A stretch of 64,000 nt of DNA, taken from the NCBI RefSeq assembly GCF_002933295.1, contig NZ_PSSW01000013.1, positions 1 to 64,000 of the forward strand, in the 5' to 3' direction. Origin of the DNA: Marinobacter flavimaris. Lineage in GTDB: Bacteria > Pseudomonadota > Gammaproteobacteria > Pseudomonadales > Oleiphilaceae. This document shows, piece by piece, positions 53,127 through 61,986 of the stretch (positions within the stretch are counted from its first letter, which is position 1; each line of letters begins with the position of its first letter). Under the pieces are notes generated by a model. The model did no database searches. It was not told the origin of the DNA and saw only the letters and a program-made list of their open reading frames with translations. A program made the translations under genes and the position numbers.

Positions 53127-54005
53127 TTGCAGACTACCAGAATCAAAGGACTGACCATCGCAGCTCTGGGCGTGCTGTTTATCGTGCCCGATGCGTTGCT
53201 GGTGAAAATCACCTCCGTGGATCCTGTGGTCTTTCTGTTCTGGCGCGGCCTGTTACTGGCGATCAGTTTTTTTGTGATCAGCTGGGCGCGATACCGTTCC
53301 CGGCTGGTGCCTGAAATTCGAAAATGCGGCCGTAAAGGCCTGTTCTGTGCCGGTGCCTTTGCCATCAGTACCCTCGGGTTTGTGGTCGGCATGAAGAACA
53401 CAGCCGCCGGCAATGTGCTGGTCATCCTGAACACCGCGCCGGTCATTGCGGCCGTAATTGCCTGGGCGGTATGGAAAGAAACGCTGCCTCTTCGCACCTG
53501 GGTAGTTATTCTGGTGTGCGTCACCGGCGCCACCTTCATGGCCGTGGGAGAATTCGGCAAGGGCGACCCTCTGGGTCTGTTGATGGCCGTGGTTGCCGCC
53601 ACTGCCCTGGCCTCCAACCTCAACGTAGCGCGCTCCAAACCCGACAGCGATATGAGCGTGATGCTTATGTTCGGCGCGCTGGTGTTGGCAGGTGTTGCGG
53701 CATTGCTTGGTGGTGCGCAGATGCCCTCGGCCCGTGATTTCTTCTTTATCGCCCTGCTCTGTCTGGTGTTCCTGCCCACTGCGTGCATTCTGATCCAGAT
53801 TGGCCCCCGCTATATTCCGGCGGCGGAAGTCAGCCTGATGCTGCTTCTGGAAACCGTGTTCGGGTCTTTCCTTGTTTGGCTATTCCTCGGCGAAGTACCG
53901 CCAAAGCTCAGCCTGGTAGGTGGTGTTATTGTATTCTCCGCCCTGGCGGTGCATGGCTGGACGGAAGTAAGCCGGTACCGAAAAGCGCGGGTGGCAGTTG
54001 ATTAA
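53127..54005 (+). CDS. DMT-superfamily (EamA) transporter
   Basis: The 292-residue inner-membrane protein has ten hydrophobic helices arranged as two EamA units. Recognisable parts are FLFWRGLLLAI in the first and SLMLLLETVFGSFLVWLFLGE in the second, the usual ET(V/P)xGxxxxxxxLxE pattern of the second repeat. It exports or imports a small metabolite; the substrate is not known. The start is TTG 53127 and uncertain, but the first helix begins just after it. Confidence 0.88.
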   Translation: MQTTRIKGLTIAALGVLFIVPDALLVKITSVDPVVFLFWRGLLLAISFFVISWARYRSRLVPEIRKCGRKGLFCAGAFAISTLGFVVGMKNTAAGNVLVILNTAPVIAAVIAWAVWKETLPLRTWVVILVCVTGATFMAVGEFGKGDPLGLLMAVVAATALASNLNVARSKPDSDMSVMLMFGALVLAGVAALLGGAQMPSARDFFFIALLCLVFLPTACILIQIGPRYIPAAEVSLMLLLETVFGSFLVWLFLGEVPPKLSLVGGVIVFSALAVHGWTEVSRYRKARVAVD

Positions 54006-54058
54006 CCCGGTTCCCGCGCGCGAAGATACGCGCTGATCAAAAACAAGGAACCGCAACA

Positions 54059-54862
54059 ATGACCACCGTACCCAAGCTTACCGATGCCCTGTTGACCCTC
54101 GAGAACCGTGTCGCCACGCTTACTCTGAACCGTCACGACCTGCGCAATGCGCTGACCGGCTCAAACCTGATCGACGACATCGTGACCACCGCGGAATGGG
54201 TTAACCAGTGCGAAGACGTGTCGGTACTGGTGATCACCGGAGCGGGCTCTGCGTTCAGCGCCGGCGGCAACATCCGGGACATGGCCAACCGCAGCGGCGA
54301 TTTTGCCGGTGACGTGGCCGAATGCGCCGATCGTTACCGCAAAGGCATTCAGCGTATTCCGCTGGCCCTGCATAATGTGGAAGTGCCCATCATCGCCGCG
54401 GTCAACGGTCCCGCCATCGGCGCCGGCTTCGATTTGGCCAACATGGCCGATATCCGCATTGCCTCGGAAAACGCAAAGTTCGGCGAAACCTTTCTTAACC
54501 TGGGAATCATTCCGGGTGACGGCGGCGCCTGGTTCATGCAGCGCCTGATCGGCTACCAGCGCGCCTTCGAGCTAACGCTTACCGGGCGGGTGATCGATGC
54601 TACCGAGGCAAAGGAGCTGGGCATTGTTCTGGAGGTGGTGCCAGCGGACGAACTGATGAACGCCGCCAATGCCATGGCAAACCGCATGGCCAGCCAACCA
54701 CCGAAAGCCACTCGCCTCACCAAACGCCTGATGAAAATGGCACCGAGGATGGAGCTGAAGGATTTTCTGGATGTGTGCGCCAACTTCCAGGGCATGTGCC
54801 ACAACGAGCCTGAGCACCTGGAAGCGGTTAACAAAATGCTTGAAGCAATGTCGAAAAAATAG
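54059..54862 (+). CDS. Enoyl-CoA hydratase (crotonase) family protein
   Basis: The 267-residue protein is a full-length crotonase. The oxyanion-hole segments are SAFSAGGNIRDMANRS and AVNGPAIGAGFDLANMADI, and GETFLNLGIIPGDGGAWFMQ includes a Glu and Gly-Asp in the positions of the second catalytic acid. Probable role: hydration of an enoyl-CoA in fatty acid or related degradation. AAGGAAC lies upstream of the ATG. A hairpin terminator follows directly. Confidence 0.9.
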   Translation: MTTVPKLTDALLTLENRVATLTLNRHDLRNALTGSNLIDDIVTTAEWVNQCEDVSVLVITGAGSAFSAGGNIRDMANRSGDFAGDVAECADRYRKGIQRIPLALHNVEVPIIAAVNGPAIGAGFDLANMADIRIASENAKFGETFLNLGIIPGDGGAWFMQRLIGYQRAFELTLTGRVIDATEAKELGIVLEVVPADELMNAANAMANRMASQPPKATRLTKRLMKMAPRMELKDFLDVCANFQGMCHNEPEHLEAVNKMLEAMSKK

Positions 54863-54866
54863 TGGC

Positions 54867-54884
54867 GGCGGCCAGATGGCCGCC
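54867..54884 (+). terminator. Terminator of the crotonase gene
   Basis: Stem GGCGGCC/GGCCGCC with loop AGAT lies 4 bases after the stop; there is only a weak TAT tail. A second stem ACGGGG/CCCCGT at 54895-54912 overlaps the convergent gene's stop. Confidence 0.6.
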
Positions 54885-54900
54885 TATCTAACAGACGGGG

Positions 54901-55263
54901 CTATTGCCCCGTAAAGACCTTGAGGTCGAGCTCTTTCTCCACCTGCCTTGCAATCGTCTCGTCAGAAAGACTGAAAGCCACATGGAACCCCTTTTCGGTC
55001 TCGATACCACCATCATTGATGATGGAAACCACCTGCGCAGGATCTGTCAGTTCGCTGACATCTTCGACCAGCGCTATCTGATCATCTTCCGAAAGCAGAC
55101 TGTTTGCCGCTTCAATCGCCGACGAGGCACCCTGGCCGGGTGATGGCGTACAGACAATCATTCTCGCCTGCCCCACTGGCGTTACGATCAGCCGCTTGGC
55201 TTTCTCGATGGGGTCGTTCACATAATCTGCGATTTGCTTACCAATAGCTTCAACTTCGGCCAT
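54901..55263 (-). CDS. Conserved-looking protein of unknown function
   Basis: The 120-residue acidic, soluble protein has no signal peptide. It starts with a helical part (VEAIGKQIADYVNDPIEKAK), followed by LIVTPVGQARMIVCTPSPGQG, an Asp-rich stretch (EDVSELTDPAQVVSIINDGG) and FHVAFSLSDETIARQVEKEL. No domain is recognised. AAGGAGACAAAC lies right before the ATG, so translation is likely. It is the last chromosomal gene before the tRNA-Leu remnant. Confidence 0.65.
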   Translation of the reverse strand: MAEVEAIGKQIADYVNDPIEKAKRLIVTPVGQARMIVCTPSPGQGASSAIEAANSLLSEDDQIALVEDVSELTDPAQVVSIINDGGIETEKGFHVAFSLSDETIARQVEKELDLKVFTGQ

Positions 55264-55404
55264 GGCGGTTTGTCTCCTTGGGCGGAAAACATTGAGTTAA
55301 TGCTTACGCCTGGCGCAGGAACGTCGATCACTGCTCATTTGCCGTCGAGAACTGCGGGTTGACGAAGATCACGAGAAACTACTTGGGGACATTGATAAAA
55401 AAGA

Positions 55405-55460
55405 TGGTGCTCCGGGCCGGAATCGAACCGGCACGACCTAACGGTCGAGAGATTTTAAGT
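55405..55460 (-). other. attachment site: 3' half of tRNA-Leu(UAA)
   Basis: On the minus strand the sequence runs from the anticodon loop ACTTAAAATC, through a variable arm (CGACCGTTAGGTCG) and the T arm GCCGGTTCGATTCCGGC to GGAGCACCA. This is a class II tRNA with TAA anticodon. The preceding bases (CGCAGGAA) do not match the tRNA's other half, so crossing-over occurred in or near the anticodon loop, as is usual for phage-type integrases. Confidence 0.88.
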
Positions 55461-55726
55461 TTCCTGCGTGTATTGCTTTTATTTGGTTAAAAAATAGCCT
55501 AAAACGCCGTAACCCATTGAATATAATATTTTAAATGGCTATTTTTCATAATATTTTTTGGTTATAAGCACTCTTTAATTAGCACTTTTAAATAATTAAA
55601 AACGATTATTTAAAGATTTGGTGTGTCAAATGAGTGTCATAACCATTGTAACATTTTGTCTCAGCGCTTCCCATTTTCTGTGTCATAGGGCTATTCTCCT
55701 GTGTCTATAAACTTTGGGAGATAAGC
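55461..55726. other. AT-rich att-flanking region with short repeats
   Basis: An inverted pair AAAAATAGCC (55490) and GGCTATTTTT (55537) and a direct pair ATAATATTTT (55523, 55548) lie between the tRNA remnant and the integrase gene. Such sites may be arm-binding sites of the integrase. No gene is visible. Confidence 0.5.
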
Positions 55727-57295
55727 GTGGAAACCCTCGCATTTAGTCAAATCAAGATCAACAAAATCAGGAAGCAGATCAGGGAGTATCGCGAAGCGAG
55801 AGAGCGCGGCGAGGTTAAATATTGTCTGCCAGATGGGGAGGAAGTCAAATACATCAAAGACGCACGTGAAAACGGCGCAAGATTAATGCTCAAAATCACA
55901 AAAACAGGCGACGCTGATTTTCTTATTCGTGAGCGACTGCGAACTGGTCCAAAAAAGACGAAAAGCGCGAAGCGTTTTACTGTGGCAAGCATCGAACAGC
56001 CTCTTGCAGCAGTGACTGAGCGCGCCAAGGAAATGCAGCAGAATATCCTTGCGGGGCGGGAAGTCTATTATTCACCGGATGCCCCCAAACCAGAAGAGGT
56101 GGACCTCTCCCCCACTTTCCTAAGGTTGCACAAAGACCATCAAAAATATCACTCCGTCAAAGCTTCAACGCGCACAGAATACAGTGAGATATTTGAGCGC
56201 TACCTGGTTCCATGGCATGACTTGCAGATATCAAAACTGACGCGGGACGAAATCCTACGACTGCACAGAGAGATAACTGATAACGGCGGAAAGAAAAAAA
56301 GGATCAGGGCCGCCGACCAGGCGATTGGATACGCCAGAGCCCTCATCAGCAGCGCCCTGGAGAATCCGGCTCCCGACTACGAAAAGCCAAAAAGCAACAT
56401 CGTCTCGGAAACCATGAAATATCACAAGGCATGGAACGAGGAGGGCGGACAGCCTGAGCGCACTTCGGAGCCGTTCCCTGACGATGCATGGGCGGACACG
56501 TGGCTGGCCATTAACGATTTAAAAAATCGGGTTCCCAACAGAAACGATAAGAAGCGACCCACCCTGTCAGTGACCGGAAGCTACTACTTCAAAATGCTCT
56601 TGTTTACTGGATTACGTGGGGGGCAGGTATCAACGATTGAATGGCGGCAGATCGACTTGGATCGGGGAACTATTTCGTGGATGGAGAAGGAAGACACCGA
56701 AAAGACCAAAACCAGTGAAAAGGTGTTCTATTTGCCTGTGTGCCATTACGTGTGGGACATGCTTAAGGAAATGAGGGCGCGTGAAATCGAGCAAACCGGG
56801 GAATGCACTGGCTACCTATTCAAATCACTGGGCAACGGCAAGAAGGGCCACGTCGACACGAATATGCGAACGCAGTGGAACATGATCAAAGCCCAGGTCC
56901 CGGCGATTGCAACTCAGAAGCCGCACGACTTCCGGGCAACGTTCGTTAGCATTGGGCAGAACATTGGGGTCAATGAGGTCGCACTGAAGACATTGATCAA
57001 CCATACGACATACAAACAGCAGAACGTCCTTGAAGGCTATACAAAGCGAAAGGTCGAAGCGCTCCGGCAGCAAGCCGACAAGATTGCGAACCACTTCCTG
57101 GAGCACGTGGGAGAAAAGACGAAAGCCCCAGCCGCAACTCCACTGCCCGACTACCTTATGCGGCTCGCAAATTCAGAGGCAATGAAGACCGACAGGACCG
57201 TCGAGCAGGTTTTGGAGCGCTGGTTCAAAATGGGGAGTCAACTGGATCGAATTGAGTCTGATGATCCCCAGATTGAGATGATAAAGCGCCTATAG
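55727..57295 (+). CDS. int: Phage-type tyrosine integrase
   Basis: The 522-residue site-specific recombinase is likely responsible for insertion into tRNA-Leu. It has an N-terminal part (about 1-130), a core-binding domain (about 135-230, STRTEYSEIFERYL), and a catalytic domain with Arg in FTGLRGGQVSTIEW, HDFRATF (HxxR), LINHTTYK and the nucleophile Tyr in NVLEGYTKR. All key residues are present. The start is GTG 55727, with TGGGAG upstream. The C-terminal about 60 residues form an extra tail. It reads into the element, away from the attachment site. Confidence 0.92.
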   Translation: METLAFSQIKINKIRKQIREYREARERGEVKYCLPDGEEVKYIKDARENGARLMLKITKTGDADFLIRERLRTGPKKTKSAKRFTVASIEQPLAAVTERAKEMQQNILAGREVYYSPDAPKPEEVDLSPTFLRLHKDHQKYHSVKASTRTEYSEIFERYLVPWHDLQISKLTRDEILRLHREITDNGGKKKRIRAADQAIGYARALISSALENPAPDYEKPKSNIVSETMKYHKAWNEEGGQPERTSEPFPDDAWADTWLAINDLKNRVPNRNDKKRPTLSVTGSYYFKMLLFTGLRGGQVSTIEWRQIDLDRGTISWMEKEDTEKTKTSEKVFYLPVCHYVWDMLKEMRAREIEQTGECTGYLFKSLGNGKKGHVDTNMRTQWNMIKAQVPAIATQKPHDFRATFVSIGQNIGVNEVALKTLINHTTYKQQNVLEGYTKRKVEALRQQADKIANHFLEHVGEKTKAPAATPLPDYLMRLANSEAMKTDRTVEQVLERWFKMGSQLDRIESDDPQIEMIKRL

Positions 57296-57327
57296 GCCAT
57301 CAGATGTTGTTCATATCTCGCGGTTAA

Positions 57328-57606
57328 TTAATTGTCCCAGCCTGGGCGCAGCGTGTCTTCATCATCGGGAAGGCTGTCGTCCGGGTCTGGGTCTCTGAGC
57401 CCGGCTTTCAATTTTTCCTGCATTCTCTCGCCCACTCCCGAAACCATTTCAGCATTCGCATCAAACAGCGCTTTCATTTGCCTTGCTGCTTCAACAGAGC
57501 CAAACACCTCCGCCATGTTCTCTATGGTTGCTGGTCGATGTGGCTCCATGCTCTTGCCAGTTCTGATGCCGACACCAAGCCGCCTTTTTTTGTTCTCAAT
57601 TTTCAT
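57328..57606 (-). CDS. Small acidic protein of unknown function
   Basis: The 92-residue protein is Lys/Arg-rich at the N-terminus (KIENKKRRLGVGIRTGK) and acidic at the C-terminus (DPDPDDSLPDDEDT). A helical middle (MAEVFGSVEAARQMKALFDA) separates them. It is not recognised, but the charge pattern resembles small DNA-associated or regulatory proteins of mobile elements. AAGGTAG lies upstream of the ATG. Convergent with the integrase gene. Confidence 0.6.
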   Translation of the reverse strand: MKIENKKRRLGVGIRTGKSMEPHRPATIENMAEVFGSVEAARQMKALFDANAEMVSGVGERMQEKLKAGLRDPDPDDSLPDDEDTLRPGWDN

Positions 57607-57701
57607 TGGACTACCTTATCAACAAGTAAAACCGGAGACTATATAGCATCAGTCGCACCGGTGAACGATGGGAAAAATGATATACAAAACCAGATATTAA
57701 T

Positions 57702-57731
57702 TTGCTTTACTAGCATTTTTTTGGCTACAAT
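57702..57731 (+). promoter_or_regulatory. Candidate promoter for a small transcript
   Basis: TTGCTT (57702-57707) and TACAAT (57726-57731) are separated by 18 bases. The expected transcription start is near 57738, which coincides with an ATG. Confidence 0.45.
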
Positions 57732-57737
57732 GTAAAC

Positions 57738-57855
57738 ATGAAATCGAGAAGTGCATTCGGTTTCATCGGCGGGTCTAGTCAGCCTGGTCGTGATAGTTCC
57801 TTTCTTGTGGCGTAATTCCATTTCAGGCTCAAGCCCCTCTCCGGAGGGGTTTCTC
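57738..57855 (+). ncRNA. Candidate small RNA or leaderless micro-ORF
   Basis: A promoter-like pair upstream and a good terminator downstream delimit about 118 bases. Inside is a 25-codon frame that starts at the predicted transcript end (ATG 57738 to TAA 57815) without a ribosome binding site. Either a regulatory RNA or a leaderless micro-peptide is possible. It lies between the minus-strand genes 57328-57606 and 57984-60674. Confidence 0.4.
57834..57852 (+). terminator. Rho-independent terminator
   Basis: Stem CCCCTC/GAGGGG with loop TCCG, extended by A-T pairs, is followed by TTTCTCTTTTG. It ends the candidate small transcript. Confidence 0.75.
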
Positions 57856-57983
57856 TTTTGTGTCCAAATAATATTGTAGCCAAACAATTGCGGGCGCGGT
57901 GGGTGATTGCTTGGATATCGGCAATGCCCGACGGGTGCCGGGTCATTTGGTTGTTGGTTTGCCCGTCCGTGGGCGGTTGTTGG

Positions 57984-60674
57984 TTATGCGCAGCACCTTG
58001 CTGTTTTGAATTTCATCTCCGAGCTTTCAATCTTTTCATCGCTCAGAACATATCCAGAGATTTCGCCGAAATTGAACATTTCGGGGTGCGCTTCCGTTGA
58101 TTTGAGCGACTCAATGAGTTCATCGAATGTAATGCCCACTTCCCATTTGCTGCCCGCGCTGACCGCACCCACCTCCCGAGTCTGGTCAAACCATTTGAGG
58201 ATTTCCTTATCCGTTGTTGGATCGAAGTATCCGGAGGCCATGTCGCGGGCAACTTCCTCTTCCTCAGTCAGTTTATGGTTCGGGCGCGCAATGCCAGTCA
58301 TGTGCAGGTTGAAATAAATGCAGCGATCCGCGCTTGCTGAAACCTTCCGGCTGTCTTTATTGTGTTCCTTGACGCTGAGGCCCATCTCTTCGTGCAATAC
58401 CGAATTGATGCAACGCTGAGCCTGTTTTGAGTTGAAGCTGCGACCGCCAAACGCTTGGCTGTATGCCTCGTTGGCCTTCGTGGACTTACCGCCAACGGTG
58501 ACAACGCTGCGCTTGTTTTCAACCCATTCTGCAAATCTCTGGGCCTGCTCCCTGGTGATAATTGCCGACTCACCGCGCATAATTTCAGAAAGGTCTATTT
58601 CGAGCGTCTTCATCAGCTTTTTGATCACCTTTCTGCGGTTAGCATCGAATGCCGACATGTTCCTGGCTGCTGACTCTACGCCGAGCCGGAGGTTGGTGAT
58701 TTGCTTGCGCTGTCTTCCGCCCTTGTCTGCCTTCACGAGTTCCACGTCAATCTGGTTGGTTTTGTAAAACTCACGCAGCTCGCACTTCTCCACCTGATAC
58801 TCATGCTCCCGAGTCATTTGCTCTGACTTGCGACGGTTTTGGGCGTCTTGGATTGAGATGTCATCAGCGTTGAGGATTTGCTCAATGCGCTTATTCTCGG
58901 CTTCGTCGTTTCCTTCCTTGATCTCTTCCTTGGCCTTGTCTTCGGCAACTTTATCGGCGGACACGTGGCTGATAGTGAAGCCTAGAGCCTCCATCATCAT
59001 CAGGGTCTGGTTGTTGTAATTGCGGCGCATTCTGTTCTCGTATGCGATCCGCTTAACAACGTCCTGAACGCCCGGCATGGCCCAAAGCTTGTCCAGATTT
59101 TCCTGATTGTAGTCGTCGCCATCTCCAAACTCCCTTGCAGCCATGTTTGAAAAAACGTAGCCAATGTCATCAATGCGGTTCCTGTTTTTGGTTGCAAATG
59201 CCAAGTGGGTTTCCGACAGGTTGCGAACTCGACTGGTTGATTGAATGACCTCGGTCGGGAGCACTGTGCCAGCTGCAAGGACGAAGACCTCATCAAAATG
59301 GTCTGTCTCAATGCTTACCCCAGAGGAAACAACCGGAGACGCAACAACAAGCTGATACCCCGATAGGTTCTCGGCGAGGTTGCTCACAAACTCAGCTTTT
59401 TCTGAGTCCCCGAACACAGCCCCGTCAAGCAGCATGGACTCCCCTGTCGCGCTTTTTTGAAGCGTGTTGAATGTGCCCTCGAGCTTGTCGTTCTTGCTGT
59501 TGTGAGACTCATCTGAGATGACCAGGACGTTTTTGCCTGCTCTCAAACTGGCCTGCGCCGTTGCGATCATGGCGGCTTTTGTTGGATGCAAATTGATTTT
59601 GTGAGCAAACTCGCCCTGGGTCTTGGTTGCGACCGTCACTTTCATCCCGAGGGTCTCGGCGATCTTGGTGGCCGTGTAGTCGCTCATCAAGCCATCTGCC
59701 AGTACCGCGGTTCCCTCTTTGGCCGCCTTTTTGACGAGTTCATAAAACCCAGCAGTTGCTGCACCACGCTCTGAAAGCTTTCCGAATATGCCAATTGCGT
59801 CGGATGCGCAATGACTTAGCAACAGCTCCAGTTCGTCGCCCAAGACCATGCTTGTGTTGTTTCTGTGCTGCTCAAAAGCAGGGAGCCCAATCGTGGAGTT
59901 CACAACACCGATAACGCCTGCCGCATCAAAGCCTGAGCGGCCAGCGTTGGTATAGTGTCTCGGGTCGTTCTTCATTGGTGCAATTTGCGAGCGGCGTGGT
60001 GCAATGAGCAGCGGCGAGGCGTTGCGTTGACATGCACTTTCAAAAGTTGTGAAAAGATTTTCTTTACTCTTGCCAGAGCCCAGCCATGAATTGATGAGAA
60101 CTGGGCCGCCCTGCTTGATGACTTCGTTGATCTCTTCGTTGGAGCCGGTGAAGAAATTCACGTTCGGGTTGTTCGGGTTAATCTTCACCATGTTGTGGGC
60201 CCTCTGGCGCTCAGCCCTCAGCATGTTGCGAAACATATCAATAACGCCCAGCAACGGTGTTGAGCCGTTGTCTATGGTGCGGTCATGGATTTTCTTCGCC
60301 ATGTCTTTCTCAGCTTCCAACTGGCTCGGAATTTGAAAAGGAACTCTGGAGAGGTAATAGCAAGCAACTTGCTTCGCCGCAGCGTCGTACTCAATCAGGT
60401 TGCGGGCGTTGTTCAGCCTGAAGAAGGCAAGCTCGTGAGCCTTGTAATCCGCGCATAAATAGTCCGGCCCTGATGTGATGTTCGCGCCGTATTCCAGGGC
60501 GATCTCGACGTCGTCAAAAGCGTTTTCGGGGTTGGAGTGGATAGTGATGCTCGCATCAACATTTTCGCTTTGTAGGGCGACCTGTGTGCGAATGTCGGAA
60601 GACTCAATTATTTTGGTTTCGCTGTCTTTGGTAATTTCTAGCGCGGCAGCGTTGCGCGTGATTGTTACGTTCAT
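57984..60674 (-). CDS. Plasmid-type replication protein with SF2 helicase domain
   Basis: This 896-residue protein has superfamily-2 helicase motifs in the middle, of the origin-binding/CyRepA1-like type: motif I SWLGSGKSKENLF (about 198-210), motif Ia LLIAPRRSQIAPM, motif II GDELELLL, motif V ASPVVSSGVSIETDHFDEVF and motif VI QSTSRVRNLSETHLAF. The N-terminal about 180 residues have no recognised primase motif; the C-terminal about 350 residues are charged and helical. It probably opens or binds the element's origin; the repeats at 61112-61388 lie on its upstream side. The start ATG 60674 has GTGGA upstream. Confidence 0.7.
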   Translation of the reverse strand: MNVTITRNAAALEITKDSETKIIESSDIRTQVALQSENVDASITIHSNPENAFDDVEIALEYGANITSGPDYLCADYKAHELAFFRLNNARNLIEYDAAAKQVACYYLSRVPFQIPSQLEAEKDMAKKIHDRTIDNGSTPLLGVIDMFRNMLRAERQRAHNMVKINPNNPNVNFFTGSNEEINEVIKQGGPVLINSWLGSGKSKENLFTTFESACQRNASPLLIAPRRSQIAPMKNDPRHYTNAGRSGFDAAGVIGVVNSTIGLPAFEQHRNNTSMVLGDELELLLSHCASDAIGIFGKLSERGAATAGFYELVKKAAKEGTAVLADGLMSDYTATKIAETLGMKVTVATKTQGEFAHKINLHPTKAAMIATAQASLRAGKNVLVISDESHNSKNDKLEGTFNTLQKSATGESMLLDGAVFGDSEKAEFVSNLAENLSGYQLVVASPVVSSGVSIETDHFDEVFVLAAGTVLPTEVIQSTSRVRNLSETHLAFATKNRNRIDDIGYVFSNMAAREFGDGDDYNQENLDKLWAMPGVQDVVKRIAYENRMRRNYNNQTLMMMEALGFTISHVSADKVAEDKAKEEIKEGNDEAENKRIEQILNADDISIQDAQNRRKSEQMTREHEYQVEKCELREFYKTNQIDVELVKADKGGRQRKQITNLRLGVESAARNMSAFDANRRKVIKKLMKTLEIDLSEIMRGESAIITREQAQRFAEWVENKRSVVTVGGKSTKANEAYSQAFGGRSFNSKQAQRCINSVLHEEMGLSVKEHNKDSRKVSASADRCIYFNLHMTGIARPNHKLTEEEEVARDMASGYFDPTTDKEILKWFDQTREVGAVSAGSKWEVGITFDELIESLKSTEAHPEMFNFGEISGYVLSDEKIESSEMKFKTARCCA

Positions 60675-61111
60675 ATTAATTCCACGGTTCAGGTTAAGCC
60701 GGGTCAGCGGCCATACTTTTATTTAACTGGAAATTAATATGATGTGCAAGTTATTTTATGATTATCTAAAAATTTAAATAGCTGATTTACATTGCCTTTT
60801 TAGTATTTTTAGTTAGAAAAAGGGGCAAAAATATTGACAAGTTTTGCAACATTTTTTGCACGAAACCGGACCCCTTGTAACCCTCCGAAAGCCGCGCCCT
60901 GAAAGGGTTTCAGCAATACTGCAATGTGAAAAGATAGAGTTTTTATGCCCTTATATATGATCTTAGAGCTATCTCAACCTTCAATTGGACACTTTTCTGC
61001 GGCAGCGGAGCCACAACAAAACGCAGTTAAAGATGCTTCAGGATGGCAGCGCTGTCGCGCAAGATAGCCAAGGGGAGCGAGCTTATCGCTGGCTATCACT
61101 GATCAAAGTGT
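60675..61111. other. AT-rich region upstream of the replication gene
   Basis: The first 200 bases are very AT-rich, as expected for an unwinding element. At 61063-61097 a nested hairpin GATAGCC...AGCGA-GCTTA-TCGCT-GGCTATC is present. No gene is visible. Together with the repeats to the right it forms a candidate origin region. Confidence 0.5.
60721..60749 (-). promoter_or_regulatory. Candidate promoter of the replication gene
   Basis: On the minus strand TTGCAC (-35, 60749-60744) and TTAAAT (-10, 60726-60721) are separated by 17 bases; the transcript would start about 40 bases before the ATG. Confidence 0.5.
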
Positions 61112-61388
61112 CAATAGAACTCTCGGCACCGCCTTGTTCAGTGATGTGTTATTAGCAACTCATGTTTGCGACACGGTGTCGCAAAGCTCCGAGTTAATCC
61201 TGAGTTCATCACCGTATTCTTGATGGGAGCGAGGAAATACGGGATCCCGGTAAAAATACCAATAGAACCGGCAGCATCACTTTGGCCAGCGATCTGCTAT
61301 TCGCTACTCCTGTCTGCGACACGGTGTCGCAAAGCTCCAAATTAATCCTTAGTTCATCACCGTTTTCTTGGTAGGAACCAGGAAATAC
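61112..61388. repeat. Two tandem 129-bp repeats with palindromes; candidate replication origin or operator
   Basis: Units 61112-61240 and 61260-61388 start with CAATAGAAC and end with GGAAATAC. They are most alike in the right half (AAGCTCC..., GTTCATCACCGT). Each holds a palindrome of arms TTTGCGACAC and GTGTCGCAAA around one G (61165-61185 and 61313-61333, the latter with one mismatch). The two palindromes are 148 bases apart, about 14 helical turns. Confidence 0.85.
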
Positions 61389-61408
61389 TAATTCTATATG
61401 GAGATGAA

Positions 61409-61437
61409 TTGACAAATACGCCTTAATAGTTTATCAT
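61409..61437 (+). promoter_or_regulatory. Sigma-70-type promoter
   Basis: A perfect -35 TTGACA (61409-61414), a 17-base spacer and -10 TATCAT (61432-61437, five of six) lie 21 bases after repeat unit 2. The transcript would start about 15 bases before the ATG of the next gene. Confidence 0.8.
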
Positions 61438-61458
61438 ATAATAAATCTCGGGGAATCC

Positions 61459-61944
61459 ATGAAAGACTTGAAAGAAATGACTAACGAAGAGCTTTCTCAG
61501 CTGATTGCTCAAGCATCCGCGCTGCTAGCCAATAAGTCCAATGACTCAATAGCTCTCGTCAAACCCGAAGCTGAGTCAGATCTAACTGAGCAGTTGGAAA
61601 GCAACCCGGAAGAAGGGAAAGCCGAATTTGAACTTGTCCTGAGAGCGAGGGCTTTCAAGGGTTCAAAGAAATGTTGGCTAGCACGACTTGACTACAACGA
61701 AAAACATAAGATGGTACGAAGCAGAAGCTTTCTGGATGCTGACCTGGTTGACAGGAAGCAGCAGTCTGCTCGTGTTTGGACCGAGCGAAAACTTTTTAAA
61801 GTACAATTGAAGCAGGGAGACTGGCTTGAGTTCTGCCAAACCGGCAGCGCCAAATACGATTCGCGGGAGATAGTCCAGTACAAAGATGGTAAATTTCTTA
61901 ATCAGCGGGGAGATGAGGTTGAAACAGACTTCGAGCGAATCTAG
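61459..61944 (+). CDS. Unknown protein behind a strong promoter
   Basis: This 161-residue soluble protein begins with a short helix (MTNEELSQLIAQASALLANK), similar in character to nucleoid-protein N-termini, and has a C-terminal beta-rich part (KLFKVQLKQGDWLEFCQTGS, then YDSREIVQYKDGKFLNQRG). No family is recognised. GGGGAA precedes the ATG. It lies on the other side of the repeat region from the replication gene and is divergent from it, so it could bind the repeats as a control factor. This is inference from layout. Confidence 0.65.
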   Translation: MKDLKEMTNEELSQLIAQASALLANKSNDSIALVKPEAESDLTEQLESNPEEGKAEFELVLRARAFKGSKKCWLARLDYNEKHKMVRSRSFLDADLVDRKQQSARVWTERKLFKVQLKQGDWLEFCQTGSAKYDSREIVQYKDGKFLNQRGDEVETDFERI

Positions 61945-61986
61945 TCGCATCACTCTCCCCTGCTTGATGAAAGCCGGGGCTTGCTG

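Noticed and set aside
53090..53788. 232-residue minus-strand frame opposite the EamA transporter
   Set aside because: The transporter has clear helices on the plus strand; the opposite frame is Thr/Ala-rich with no domain.
55405..55480. Complete tRNA-Leu gene
   Set aside because: Only the half from the anticodon loop to CCA is present; the D arm and the 5' acceptor strand are missing.
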